DNA from: Polychytrium aggregatum
Lineage: Eukaryota; Chytridiomycota; Chytridiomycetes; Polychytriales
DNA length: 64,000 nucleotides
Direction: 5' to 3'
NCBI RefSeq assembly: GCF_025602895.1
Contig: NW_026516259.1
Location: 1-64,000 of the forward strand
The translations under genes were made by a program, and so were the position numbers. Of the stretch, positions 28,712-39,435 are shown in pieces (position 1 is the first letter of the stretch; every line of letters begins with the position of its first letter). A model generated the notes under the pieces. The model saw only the letters and a list, made by a program, of their open reading frames with translations, ran no database searches and was not told where the DNA came from.

Positions 28712-29640
28712 CTACACCATGCCCTCGCCAAGAACGTCCTCCGTGCTCGCATTCTTCAACAGGATGTTACGAGCCCCATTGATGTCTCGATCTATCAACA
28801 ACCCACACTCCCTGCAATGATACACCTTGGCTGCTCCCAAGTCCCGGTTGATGTACCCGTACCGAGTGCATGTCTTGCTCGTGTACTCGTCCCGTGTCCT
28901 GGGCTTGGCTTTCGCCCGGACGGACAAGTGGCTCCGAGACCACGATGTAGAACTTGCCGGTCCTGGTCCGCATGATGCGAGTCTCGCAGAGGAAGGGAAG
29001 CTGCAGTCGGCGATCCTCGATGGTGCCGTCGGCACGGAGGCGGGGAAGGAAGCTCCTCTCCATCCGACTGTGCTTGAGTGGCCTCGTGACACTCTTCATG
29101 CTTCTGGACAGCATGGGGTCACCATCAGCATCCACAGGCTGTGGAAGAGGCGGACGCAGAAGCTGCACAGGAGTGTCTTGTGCACCAGGAGGAGCGACAC
29201 CGAGGAACTCACGGATGTTGACTCGGTTCCAGAAGCTGGAGGTGGACTGAGTGGGGCCCAGAGTCGCTTCCTCATGTAGCAGGACTCGGAGGTGGATCGC
29301 TTCTTGCTGAGATAGCGGAGGCGGAAGTGCTTGACCTCCTCGCCACGGGCCTTCATGGCCGCGCACTTGGCGAGATTGGAGGCCAGGCTCTCGACAAACT
29401 CGTTGATGATTCCGTCGAGGAAGTCGTAGGCGTACTTCTCGGTGGTGATCCAGTGCTTGTCGGAGAAGACCCGGGTGCCGGCATTGACATAGCGCTGACG
29501 GAGCTGGGTCAGGACCATGTGGCAGAAGGAGAGGCACTTGCCAGGATGCGGGACTGGGATGGCGTCGACCAAAGCTTTCCACGGTCCTTGTCAGACTTGG
29601 ATAGACCGGGATGGGCCAGCTTGAGAGTGTCCATGTGGTA
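28712..29640 (-). pseudogene. Fanzor (eukaryotic TnpB-like) nuclease relic
   Basis: Three minus-strand segments in different frames read as one Fanzor-like protein. The N-terminal segment (about 29572-29300) has the LRQRYVNAGTRV...YDFLDGIINEFVESLASNLAK region. The middle (about 29100-28960) has RLRADGTIEDRRLQLPFL and TGKFYIVV. The C-terminal segment (about 28900-28715) has DEYTSKTC and DRDINGARNI, the RuvC-III and zinc-finger end. The TGKFYIVV block runs almost directly into DEYTSKTC, so the RuvC-I and RuvC-II region with its catalytic Asp and Glu is deleted. The finger reads TCTRYG where TCxxCG is expected, so a zinc Cys is also lost. Known Fanzors are RNA-guided nucleases of eukaryotic transposons, including chytrid ones; this copy is dead. 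Confidence 0.78.
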
Positions 29641-30297
29641 TATGTGAGTTGATGATAGATCGATACATCAACGGCCCGCACCATACTGTTGAAGAATGTG
29701 AGCACCGAGGAGATTCTTGGTAGGAGCATGGTATAGCCTGGTAAACACCCATTTGAGACTATTTCCAATCCTTGTGATGCAATACGATTGCCTGTGTTAC
29801 TTTTGTTGCTGATAACAGTTCGTTGAAGCGGCAGGTATGCGGAAGCAATAGGTGGGAAGTGACATTCGTTGAGAAAGGCAGATATCTTTGCTGAAGGCCC
29901 TGCTTGATTCTCACGATCAGCATGTTGCGATGAGGAAATGAAGGCTTGGAGGCGAACTGGTGGTGCTCGGTGCAGCAAGCTGGAGCCAGGGTGTCGCAGT
30001 CGATGTGGAACTGGATGGAATGGCTGTTACATCTTGCCTTGGCGAGAATGCAGGACTCGATACGATGCTCGATTCCATGCTCGAATCCATGTTCCATGAA
30101 TGTGGCGATACCTGTGGCAATGTCCTGAGCAACAACGACTCCAGCCATCAAACCATCGGATCGAGCCAGGTTTGTGTGTGTGTGTGTGCTCAATGGCCAG
30201 TATTTGGCTGGCCAGGGTTTGGCTTGCTTCACCACAATTTCCCTCTGTCCTCTGTCCAACTCCATCGCTAACTTGCCTCCTTCCTGTCTCCGTCAAC
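29641..30297. other. Intergenic region upstream of Sel1 pseudogene
   Basis: No convincing gene is present. A short (GT)n run lies near 30171-30188, and a pyrimidine-rich leader precedes the ATG at 30298. I found no terminal inverted repeats bounding the Fanzor relic by eye. Confidence 0.4.
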
Positions 30298-31865
30298 ATG
30301 GCCAGCATCAACGAGCCTGCTTCAACTACAGCATCTGCCACCTACCAAACCCAAGCTGTGGCCAGATCGACCTCGTCGATGCCCGATATCACCCAGCTCT
30401 CGCTCGAACACAACCCAGACATCTTCACTATCATCTGCTGCAACGACAGCTTCCAACTTGCCCTCGATCACAACACCATCAAGACCCTCCTTCGAGTGTG
30501 CAAGCGAGCCCGTCCTCTCCTGAGCTCCAAGCTGCCTCTCTTCCACGGCTGGTGCCAGAATGCAGGACTGTGTCATCCAGATGGACAGCTGAAGTTCGGG
30601 CTCACACCGATCGACAAGATTGCCCTATCGCCGCACTGCGCGAATCCAAGCTCAGCCGACCGATCCTAGCTCGTCGCTCAGGCGGACCAAGGAAACACCT
30701 ATGCTTCATACTTCCTCTCAAGTATCCTCCAAGTCGATCTCGACCAAGGAGGAATGAAATGGTACGAGCAGCGAGCCATTCGTCAGCGAATCTTCCGCCA
30801 TCTGGAAACATCGGCCAAAGCAAAGCATTCAATGGCGCAGTTCCACCTGGCCGAGTGTTATCGCAACGGGCTTGGAATCGATCAAGACCACACCATGGCC
30901 TTCGAGCTGTACCATGAACTTTCAGAGCTTGAAATCCCTCAGGCCCAAGTTGCCCTCGGGCGATCCTATGAGAATGGCGATGGTGTCGACCAAGACTACG
31001 ACACAGCCATCGAGTGGTACTCAAAGGCAGCCGACCAGGGCAGCGAAGACGGTCGACTCCACATCTTGTTTCTCCGTGGCTGGCTCTCGTTCATCGGTGA
31101 TGGTGTCGAGCAGAGCGACGAAGCTGCGTTCAATCACTGGCAGGAAGTCAGCACCCAATCCGACGATCCAGTCATCAATCCCATCGCCACCCATATGATC
31201 GGATGGATGTACTACCTGGGCCGAGGGACTCAGCAAGACCAGCAGGAAGGCGTCAGGATCATCCGAGAGAACAAATCGGATGAGTTCAAGCTTGGAGAGG
31301 ATGAATGTCTGGCAGCAATTGGGCTTCATCCGACTCACCCGTAGCCCGAAAGTTCTTCCAGCTGTGCCAGCTGGGATCGGATCGTGACTGGCTATGCAGA
31401 CATCTGATGGCCGTGTGCCTGTTTTGTGGATTCGGAGCCACACGAGACAGAACAAAGGCAGCAGGAATCCTCGAGCAGCTCGCCAACGAAGGCCACAGCG
31501 ACAGCCAGTTGTGGATTGGAGATTGCTACTTTGGTGGCAGAGGAGTATCGAGGAACTACGAGAAGGCATTCGAGTGGTACAGCAAGTCGGCCGACCAAGG
31601 CAACTCGTATGGGCAGAATATGGTTGGTGTGTGCATTCTCTATGGATACGGAGTCACCAAAGCCTACACCGAGGCGTTCGAGTGGTTCCGCAAGTCGGCC
31701 GAACAGGGCAATCGATACGCACAATATTGGCTCGGCAACCGCTACAAGAATGGCGAAGGTGTCCCCGAGAACATCGACACCGCCGTCTTCTGGTATCGCA
31801 AGTCCGCCGAACAGGATTACCAACTTGCCATCGACAGTCTCAAGTATCTCGGTAAGTGGCCCTGA
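30298..31865 (+). pseudogene. Sel1-repeat protein pseudogene
   Basis: This is a close paralogue of the intact gene at 39436-40950. The conserved N-terminal block (PDIFTIICCND...TIKTLLRVCKRARPLLSSK) opens at ATG 30298. At 30667-30669 a TAG stands where the paralogue has TGG. The same frame then continues through Sel1 repeats (KAKHSMAQFHLAECYRNGLG, AIEWYSKAADQG) to 31344. A net deletion of about 4 nt near 31310-31335 shifts it to another frame, which carries further Sel1 repeats to 31865. Two independent lesions argue for a pseudogene. Sel1 repeats are alpha-solenoid protein-binding modules. Confidence 0.8.
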
Positions 31866-33010
31866 TCCCCGAGTTCCTCCGAGCCCCACTCCCAAACAAC
31901 CAAGCTGCAACTCTGAACATTGAAGCAGAACAGCCAAGCAAACCGCACTGCCATCATCCGTCCCAGCCACCAGTGTCCCACAGTATATTCGACAGTAAAT
32001 ACATCTATTACATCGACTAAACAAAGCAGTGCTGTCCCATATCCATCACTGATGTTGATCGACTGAAAGCAATATAGAATGACTCGACAACAGCAACTCG
32101 ACCACCACACTCGATCCTCGTTCTGGAACTGCAACTGTTGGAAAGAACGAGAACAACCCAGACCACCCCGTCGCTATATGGTACCAGAGAAAGCAGGCAG
32201 AAAACCACCAGCTCTCCACGCCTCCACCAATGTCCATTTCTGGCCCCTGGTATCGCTGGCGGGCTCTGGCACTGGGTGTTGGTTTTGCCAACCAGGACAT
32301 TTTACAATCGTCACTGCGGCGATGTCAAGTTTTGCCGAACTCATCCATCCAGTGACAGTTTGGAATCTGCAGCTCCGACTTCCATGTCCAGACTTGTGCT
32401 GATGTATGCCTGTGGCATTACTTCCTCAGGCTCCTACTGTCGTGCGTGGCGTATCCGAGGGATTGGCGTCCACGACAGACATTCAGTTGCGTTGTCATCC
32501 AACACCGCCACGACATCCAGCCAGATCTCTGGTCTGTTGTTGAGGATTCGTTCGCGTTTGGCTCGCCATTTGCTCAGTTTTCCTGGTCGATGGTGACTGG
32601 TCTTGCGGGCACTCGAGCCAGTTTGGGGAGTGCGTCGATTGCAAGGTCGATGTACGTGATGCCTTCGGGGATCCTCGCAGGGTGTACATACTGCTCGAGA
32701 CGGTTCTTGGCTCGGACACATTCCGACGCATGTTTCCTGTTCACGGGAATTTTGGGACCATTGGGTCCAGGCTTTCTGCACGCTCCGTCAGGTTTGGGAG
32801 GGAAACCTCCGACCCGCCAGAGGAACATTCTTCGGGCTTGAGCGACTGATATCACTGGCATCCGTGCGGTCAGTCCCGCGGCGTGTGTGGGAGCGTGGGA
32901 TGCATGGAATCCTGGGTCACTCTGTGGTCGAGCCCGTTGATGGAACATTCGATGATCGAAACAGGGATGCACCGTTTCATAGAGTGAGCCGGTGTAATTG
33001 GAAGTCATGG
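31866..33010. other. Mostly non-coding region with one weak minus-strand open frame
   Basis: A 144-codon frame on the minus strand (33008 to 32574) starts at ATG and has mixed composition with no motif I recognise. An overlapping frame follows at its end. It could be a small lineage-specific gene or chance. Nothing else is evident. Confidence 0.3.
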
Positions 33011-33084
33011 GGTTTCGTGGTGTAGTTGGTTATCACGTGAGTCTAACACACTCAAGGTCTCCGGTTCGATCCCGGACGAAACCA
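33011..33084 (+). tRNA. tRNA-Val(AAC)
   Basis: The 74-nt cloverleaf pairs acceptor GGTTTCG with CGAAACC, followed by discriminator A. The anticodon stem TGAGT/ACTCA closes the loop CTAACAC, giving anticodon AAC. The T-loop GGTTCGATCCC is standard. There is no intron. No T-run terminator follows before the next tRNA, 7 bp away. Confidence 0.95.
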
Positions 33085-33091
33085 TTCTCTC

Positions 33092-33165
33092 GCTCCGCTA
33101 GCTCAGTTGGTTAGAGCGTGGTGCTAATAACGCCAAGGTCACAGGTTCGATCCCTGTGCGGAGCA
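33092..33165 (+). tRNA. tRNA-Ile(AAT)
   Basis: The 74-nt cloverleaf pairs acceptor GCTCCGC with GCGGAGC, then A. The anticodon loop is CTAATAA, giving AAT, and the T-arm is CAGGTTCGATCCCTG. A run of six T at 33166-33171 is a good Pol III terminator and is the first one after the upstream tRNA-Val. Confidence 0.95.
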
Positions 33166-33171
33166 TTTTTT
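33166..33171 (+). terminator. Pol III terminator after the tRNA pair
   Basis: Six consecutive T residues immediately follow the discriminator base of tRNA-Ile. Confidence 0.8.
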
Positions 33172-34207
33172 GCTTCCCTTCTCTGTTTTCACTCCATTCC
33201 ATCCATGTTCCCATCCATTTTGATTGCCACACTCACTCCACTGCTGTATTCACATTCCTACTCTTGTTGTCTGCCTAATCCTTCGTTCCTCCGTCTCTCA
33301 TCGATCATCATCCACTCGCTCACGCCAGTATCTCCCATCTGCCACAGCCTTGATCCATCTCACTGCACTTCATCCAGGCTCTCCACACCAACACCACTGC
33401 ACAGACACCATCTACAGCCACGGCGAATGGCATTCCATTATGCACCGAGATTGTTAGGCATCAATCGATTGAACAACCCTGTTCTGGCCCTCGCTGCCAC
33501 TCGCATCGTCTGATTGTTGTCACATTCCCAGCCATATCCTGCCCACTCGTGTTGTGTTCCATTCACTCCTTCACGCCAGTCTGATCCCTGTTGTTTATCT
33601 TGACGATCTTTGTCTCGTCAGTCGTGGCTCGCTGGTCCAGCAATTCATGATGGTGTCTTCCCACCAGATTGTCTGAGAATACATCTTCTCACTCCATTAT
33701 CATCCTCGCTGTCGCCAATGGCCATCGCCATCATCAGCTGAAACCAAACCTGAGTGCACATCCTGTCCCCCAAGCGAGGCAGTACTCCAATGCATCCAAA
33801 TCAGACATGCGTCAGTCGAGCCATGCCATCTGACTACTCACGCACATCCGCAGTACGTGGCGTCCTCCAACTCCAACTTATGTGGGATCGTGAGTGGATT
33901 AAGAGACCTGGCGATATATCCGGCTCCGCATAACGCAAATACATGGAGCATGACCCGCTCCTTTCAACTACTTCGTTCCTCAAGATCGCCGCACTCGCTG
34001 TCAAGGTGGGCCCGTCTCTGCTGCCTTGGTGCATTGGCAGCGATTACTCCGTTTGTCGTGGGCCTGTATCCTCGGACTGCTTGTGGCGCAGAGAAGTGAT
34101 TCTCACATGACCGTGAAGCTTCTTCTTCATCTCCCACCACCGTTTGTCGCCCGCATCTGCAATCCTTGCCCCTCTCTGCACCCAGCGTGGACTCGAGCAA
34201 TCCGCCG
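33172..34207. other. Intergenic region upstream of second NLR
   Basis: About 1 kb of pyrimidine-rich, AT-richer sequence without a convincing gene. It probably contains the promoter of the NLR gene that starts at 34208. An upstream exon cannot be excluded. Confidence 0.4.
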
Positions 34208-37200
34208 ATGGACGTCTTGCACCGCGGCGCTGGCCCGACCGAGCCGCAACTCAGTGCCCAGCACAATAGCCCCACAGCATTTGCTTGCAATGTCCATGGT
34301 GCTCGCCACGATGTCTTCATTGCCTCTGGATGTGGGACCGACGCTTCGTCCGCAAAGGAAATCGAACGCTTGCTTATTTCTACGGCCTCTCGTCGCTTCA
34401 GTCGTCAGCCCCTGACCTTCCTCACCCCTGAGTGTGTTTCTATCCATGAATCTCAACCAAACGCCTGGATCGACGCCCTGTCCAGATGCCAGTGCATCGT
34501 CATTCTTCTCAGTTTGGAGGCCATTACGATCATGAAGGAGAAGGCCGTAATCGGTACTGACGACAAATTCCTCCATCTCATCAAGACTGTCACTGACCTC
34601 AAGAGCGAAAACAAAGAGCTGTCGCTCATTCTCCTGACCGTTGACTGTGTCAATTTCGATATCAGTCAACCAGCACATACAGAGCTGAAGCTCCAACCCC
34701 TTCTGGATGCCACCAACCCTTTGCACGACCAGCTCGGGGCTGTCTTTCATGCCCTCGGCCAAGTCGAAAGACTCAGATACCGCCGCGATCGACCCCACCG
34801 TGCTATCTACTTCATCTCCAAGATCTTTGGCTGTATCAATCCGGATCCAGAAACCAGCCGAAGCCTCTATCTAGAACATTGCAGCGACTGCTCTCTCCGG
34901 GTCGAGATATCCAACCTCGATGAGCTCTTGAAGCGAATCACCCGGACCGGCCGCGCAATCGTTTCTGGCAATAGTGGCATGGGGAAGACGGTTTTGGTTC
35001 GACAATTCCTGCACCTCCTGATGGGCACACTCCTCACCCACAACCGCTCCGAACTTTATGACTTCAAACAGTCAACGGGCTGCACGAGCCCGCAATACTC
35101 CCGACTCTTCTGGATCCGCTGTGCGACCGAATGGACGGCCCTCGATTCCCTGGTCGCCATATTCCCAAAAGTGGACCCGAAAACGGTCAAGGAATACGCC
35201 TCCCGCTTCTTTGCTGAAAACAAGTCCTATCTCCTCATCCTCGACGACGTCAACGATATGTCTGTGCTGGATTCGCTCTTTCAGGGAGCGGCCGTTGCTG
35301 GTTTCGGTGGTGATGTCGTTGCAACGACCGAGCGAACGGCCGAAAGTGATGACTCCTTCCTGACGGATCTGGGCAACAAGCTCAGTGATACTCGGCAGAC
35401 CATCATCCCCCTCCAGCCTTGGTCTCTGTGGGCGTCGCTGCAGTATGTGTTTAACCTCACCTACTTGGCGGAAATCATGTACAAAACACAAGGCTGGCGA
35501 CCCCCCGCGATGCGCATCGTTGAGTACATCAACGGCCACCCTCTTGCTGCCCAGGTTCTTCCACTTGTGTGGAACTATCATGGATTTTCGATTGAGGAGC
35601 TCGAGGCAGACTTTGCCAAGACCCTGGCGGAGCATGATCCGCAGGACCCGATTCCTTCGTCGCTCAAGACCATCGTCAACATGTCCATGGCCGCCTTCAT
35701 GAAGAAAGGCGACGAAGGTGTTGCAGCCTGTCGCCTATTTGGAGCTCTTTGCTTGGTCGGTCCTGATGCGATTCCCTCTCTTTTGACCGAGGAAATCATA
35801 AAGACAGTGGACATATCGTCCGATGGTGAGCTGTTTTCTAGATTCGTCCACCGTCACCAAGGCTCATGGCTGGCCCACAGTCTCGCATTCGATCTGATTC
35901 ATTTCGTATCCCTCTCGTGTGTGTTTTCGTTCTCATATATAGGATCGAGTCTGATCCAAGTCATCTCTTCCAATGGACTGTTGAAACTTACAATGAGCAA
36001 CCATTGCTTCATCCATGATGCTATCGGAGCTCTCGTGTGGCGCTTCATCGACGAACATCCAGAAATCGATGGTGAAGCAATCAGGGGTGCCACCGGTCGC
36101 GCCCTCCTCTCCCTCTCCAATGCGGCGATTGCACTGGGGAACGAAACCAAAGACCCCTCCGCCTCCTGCCCTTACGATCCTCCCCATGTTTCGCCCCTAG
36201 TGGATTACAGAGGGACCGTCTGGAGCAAGCAGCTGGATTTCTTTGCCGAGAGCGACCATGGAGACGCCTACGGACAGGTTTTGCATTATCAGATCGAGCT
36301 CAGCGCGGCCCAGCTGGCTCAGGCGAGGATGCAGTTCTCCAAAGCCATTTACTTTTATCAGGCGTCGCTCAAGCGTGCTCTTCGCACCCATGGCACAAAA
36401 GAACACATCGATATTGCTACGATATACCACTCGCTTGGAGATATTGCAAGATTCGAGGGGCGCATTGCCTCCGCCCAAGAATATTACATCGAAGCTTGCG
36501 CAATAGCAGAAAGAGTCCATCAAACCCGCAGAGACCCGTCTATTGCCCTCATGTTGCATCGCCTCGGAGCAATCGCTGCCTCCCAAGATCGCCTGGATGA
36601 TGCCTTGCCACTCCTTCAAGAATCTCTTGATCTCACTACCGAACTGCTTGGAACCCGAAGAGATCAGAGCGTCGCACACTTGCTTGCCCACATCGGCAAC
36701 ATCAACTTTTCGCAAGGACAATACAGCGATGCCTTCCGCCACCTCCGAGAGGCGCGGGATATCGCCGTCGAGTTTGACCCTGTAGGACGCACGGCCGAGG
36801 TTCGAGAGATTGTCAAGATGCTTGCAAGCGCCGCAGACCGTTTGGATTGGGTCGATGAAGCTTGCAAGCACCATCTCGAGCTCTTGAACATGTTCACAAT
36901 CATTCATCACACATACGATCACCCTGATTGTGCTGACACTCTTGAAGACGTCTCCAGGACGTTCGACCGTAAGGGAGACTTGCATCAGGCCATCGATAAG
37001 CTTGAAATGGCCTTGCGAGTCCGTCTGAAGATTCATGTCGGAACGGACGATCCTGCGGTCGTCAAGACCCAGAGAAAGCTCGACGAGCTGAAGAAGCGCG
37101 AACGAGACGCCAAGTTCGCTCAGCAGCGCGATCTTTACTATCGTGTGTATTCCGATGCCGTGAAGGCCTGCGATGCTGGCAATCACGGGGCTGCAGTCGT

Positions 37201-38599
37201 AAATTTCGGCTTTTCGCTCGAACAGTGCCAGAACGCACATGGCTCCGCGAAGCACCTCGATGCTGGGCAAATGTCATACATGATGGCTTTGGCAATGCTC
37301 GATCTTGGTCAGTCAGAAAAGTCGCTGACACATTTCCAAGATGCAATCGACACTCTGGAAGAGGTGTGTGGAACTCGTGAAAGACAAGACATTGCCATCA
37401 TATACGGATTCATGGGTACAGCGGCGGCAAGCCTGTCGCTTCGCAAAGACGTGATGCGATACTTCAGCGAGGCCCTCGAGATGTTCATTCGGTCCCCTCC
37501 CGGAAGCGACTGTTTCTTTAGCTCGAGCGCTCTCATCAAGTCCGGCGACCTGTATGGAAGCGTGATCCGCACTGTGTCGCCCGATCCATCCCCCGATGCT
37601 GTCGACGTCGGGATGCATATTCACCCCAAGAAGGAGCCATTGAGTGTTGCATCCTCTCTGGCCGGAATGGCGTCGGTAGCGGCCCTCAAGGGAAAGTTCC
37701 AAATTGCATATGATCTTTCCAAACAAGTGCTCTCTATCCTCATCACGGCGCAAGCTCCTGCCCTGCTGATTGCGAGAGCACATCACAATATGGGAATCGT
37801 GCTGCGATGCCTTGACCACAGAGGCGATGCATGGGAGCAACTGCAGCAAGCTCGGGATATCTATGTTGGCCTGCATGGCACAAGCGATCATCGGGATATT
37901 GCTCAGGTTCTGCACGAATTCGGCTGGCTTTTCCACGTCGCTGGCGATTTCGATCGGGCTCTATCGAGCCACCAAGAAGCCCTCGCCATCATTGACAGAA
38001 CCATGGCAAGTCAGGCAGGTGAAGATGCTGCCGATTTTCTGCGTGGGTGTGGCGAAAGCTCTCTCAAACTCGGACACCTCGACGAAGCCGCAGCATACCT
38101 GAACGAATCCCACGAGACTTTCACCGGCCTCTCGGACCTGAAGCTGAGTCTCGGGGGCTCATACACGCTCTGCGCCCTCGGTGACCTGAAGCGCACGCAG
38201 GGTCAGATCGATGATGCTACACGATTGTATGCGAACTCGATGGCCCAGGCTCAGGGGCTGATTGAATCCCGCACGCATCCCCTCATCGCAAGATGCTTGA
38301 GTGGGCTCGCCGAGATCGATATCTCAAGCCTCCGCTATCGCAAAGCACAAGGGCATCTCGAGGAAGCCGTGTCTATATTGTGTGCCTCAGTTCCTAATCA
38401 TCCCGACACAGAGTCAGCCAAGTCACAGCTCGAGGAAATCCAGGTGGAGCTGGGCCGAAGCGAGACGGTCTCGTCTCTCGATGGAGGAGCCGACGAAGCC
38501 GGTGGCTCAAAGGCCGATAACGAGCCACCACATGTCCATGTCGTGGGCAGCAACAAATCTCTGCAGACGGACCAGGAATCCGCCGAAGGGGGGCTTTAA
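34208..38599 (+). CDS. TIR-NB-ARC-TPR NLR-like protein
   Basis: 1463 residues if unspliced from the first in-frame ATG. A TIR-like domain occupies about 25-160 (RHDVFIASG, the helix around AWIDALSRCQ, the strand CIVILLS). NB-ARC follows: P-loop SGNSGMGKT at about 254, Walker B YLLILDDVND at about 340, an ATTERT sensor-like motif, and the NGHPLAA (GxP) motif near 440. From about 690 to 1415 there are many TPR units of the 42-residue kinesin-light-chain type (for example YHSLGDIARFEGRIASAQEYY). The position matching the catalytic Glu of TIR NADases appears as DDKFLH, with His instead of Glu. A 117-nt GTGAGC...TATATAG segment at 35826-35942 may be an in-frame intron, giving 1424 residues. A signalling receptor of the STAND class is inferred; the ligand is unknown. 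Confidence 0.85.
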   Translation: MDVLHRGAGPTEPQLSAQHNSPTAFACNVHGARHDVFIASGCGTDASSAKEIERLLISTASRRFSRQPLTFLTPECVSIHESQPNAWIDALSRCQCIVILLSLEAITIMKEKAVIGTDDKFLHLIKTVTDLKSENKELSLILLTVDCVNFDISQPAHTELKLQPLLDATNPLHDQLGAVFHALGQVERLRYRRDRPHRAIYFISKIFGCINPDPETSRSLYLEHCSDCSLRVEISNLDELLKRITRTGRAIVSGNSGMGKTVLVRQFLHLLMGTLLTHNRSELYDFKQSTGCTSPQYSRLFWIRCATEWTALDSLVAIFPKVDPKTVKEYASRFFAENKSYLLILDDVNDMSVLDSLFQGAAVAGFGGDVVATTERTAESDDSFLTDLGNKLSDTRQTIIPLQPWSLWASLQYVFNLTYLAEIMYKTQGWRPPAMRIVEYINGHPLAAQVLPLVWNYHGFSIEELEADFAKTLAEHDPQDPIPSSLKTIVNMSMAAFMKKGDEGVAACRLFGALCLVGPDAIPSLLTEEIIKTVDISSDGELFSRFVHRHQGSWLAHSLAFDLIHFVSLSCVFSFSYIGSSLIQVISSNGLLKLTMSNHCFIHDAIGALVWRFIDEHPEIDGEAIRGATGRALLSLSNAAIALGNETKDPSASCPYDPPHVSPLVDYRGTVWSKQLDFFAESDHGDAYGQVLHYQIELSAAQLAQARMQFSKAIYFYQASLKRALRTHGTKEHIDIATIYHSLGDIARFEGRIASAQEYYIEACAIAERVHQTRRDPSIALMLHRLGAIAASQDRLDDALPLLQESLDLTTELLGTRRDQSVAHLLAHIGNINFSQGQYSDAFRHLREARDIAVEFDPVGRTAEVREIVKMLASAADRLDWVDEACKHHLELLNMFTIIHHTYDHPDCADTLEDVSRTFDRKGDLHQAIDKLEMALRVRLKIHVGTDDPAVVKTQRKLDELKKRERDAKFAQQRDLYYRVYSDAVKACDAGNHGAAVVNFGFSLEQCQNAHGSAKHLDAGQMSYMMALAMLDLGQSEKSLTHFQDAIDTLEEVCGTRERQDIAIIYGFMGTAAASLSLRKDVMRYFSEALEMFIRSPPGSDCFFSSSALIKSGDLYGSVIRTVSPDPSPDAVDVGMHIHPKKEPLSVASSLAGMASVAALKGKFQIAYDLSKQVLSILITAQAPALLIARAHHNMGIVLRCLDHRGDAWEQLQQARDIYVGLHGTSDHRDIAQVLHEFGWLFHVAGDFDRALSSHQEALAIIDRTMASQAGEDAADFLRGCGESSLKLGHLDEAAAYLNESHETFTGLSDLKLSLGGSYTLCALGDLKRTQGQIDDATRLYANSMAQAQGLIESRTHPLIARCLSGLAEIDISSLRYRKAQGHLEEAVSILCASVPNHPDTESAKSQLEEIQVELGRSETVSSLDGGADEAGGSKADNEPPHVHVVGSNKSLQTDQESAEGGL

Positions 38600-39435
38600 G
38601 AACAAGAGCGGCATCGAGGACAGTGACTCGGTCTGTCTTGCAAGCACGGAAACTGGGCTCCACGATCCAAAAGCGGCATCGCAAAACTAGCGTAGGTAGA
38701 AAGGGGGGGAATATTCGCGACATCGATGGCAGAGGCTCTTAACGATTGTTGCTCCTGATGCGGTGATGATATTCTTCCGCAAGATCGTCAGTATAGAGGC
38801 TCACATTCAGGTGTTGGATGGTTATGGAGACAACTTTGCACGCCTCTGGCTGCTGTCGAGCATCCGGTTCTCTCCCACACAACTCCCCGCTATTCCCATG
38901 GTGAACAAGACCGTGATCTCGTTCATGCCAGAGCCTGGCGACCACGGTGATCTTGAAACATCTGAGATGTCGGGATACATGAGGGCTGGCCCGGTCGTAT
39001 CAGAAGTGCTGCTGCTGGCCATGTAGACGACGAAGGAGAGGGACGGCTAAAGGGGTGGGGCGAAGCTTTTGGAGGATGAGAGGAAAGTGGACTCTGCGAG
39101 GGCGAATGGAGATGATGGAGGAGACCCGAGAGCGGCCCAGTGTCTTCACTCAGAGGCCGCCAAAGTGATCCGGTCTATTTCTTGTGGCTTGGTCCATCTC
39201 ATACTACGCCTACATACGGGCTATGGGCTATTGTCTTTGCAGCCTCCGCTCAACGAGCCAAATTCAATCGATGCGACCAACATCCAAGCCAGTTCGACAC
39301 TCGGTCTCTGTGATTGACCTGCACACCATGATCATGTGCCCCGGCTCCGCCACCATTTCGATTCCTTGACTTTGTCACTTTGCTTGGGCCGGCTTGGCCT
39401 TTCATCCTCGCATCTCATACCCACATCGACGCATC
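38600..39435. other. Intergenic region between NLR and Sel1 gene
   Basis: I see no credible coding frame, RNA gene or repeat here. It should contain the NLR 3' end and the promoter of the Sel1 gene that starts at 39436. Confidence 0.4.

Noticed and set aside
32574-33008. Second Fanzor or transposase fragment on the minus strand
   Set aside because: The 144-codon frame shows none of the TnpB/Fanzor motifs; kept only as a weak unknown frame.
35906-35942. A 37-nt GTATCC...TATAG intron in the second NLR
   Set aside because: Removing it breaks the frame; the 117-nt GTGAGC alternative ending at the same acceptor keeps it.
36197-37270. 357-codon minus-strand frame within the second NLR
   Set aside because: It overlaps the TPR region coded on the plus strand and shows no domain.
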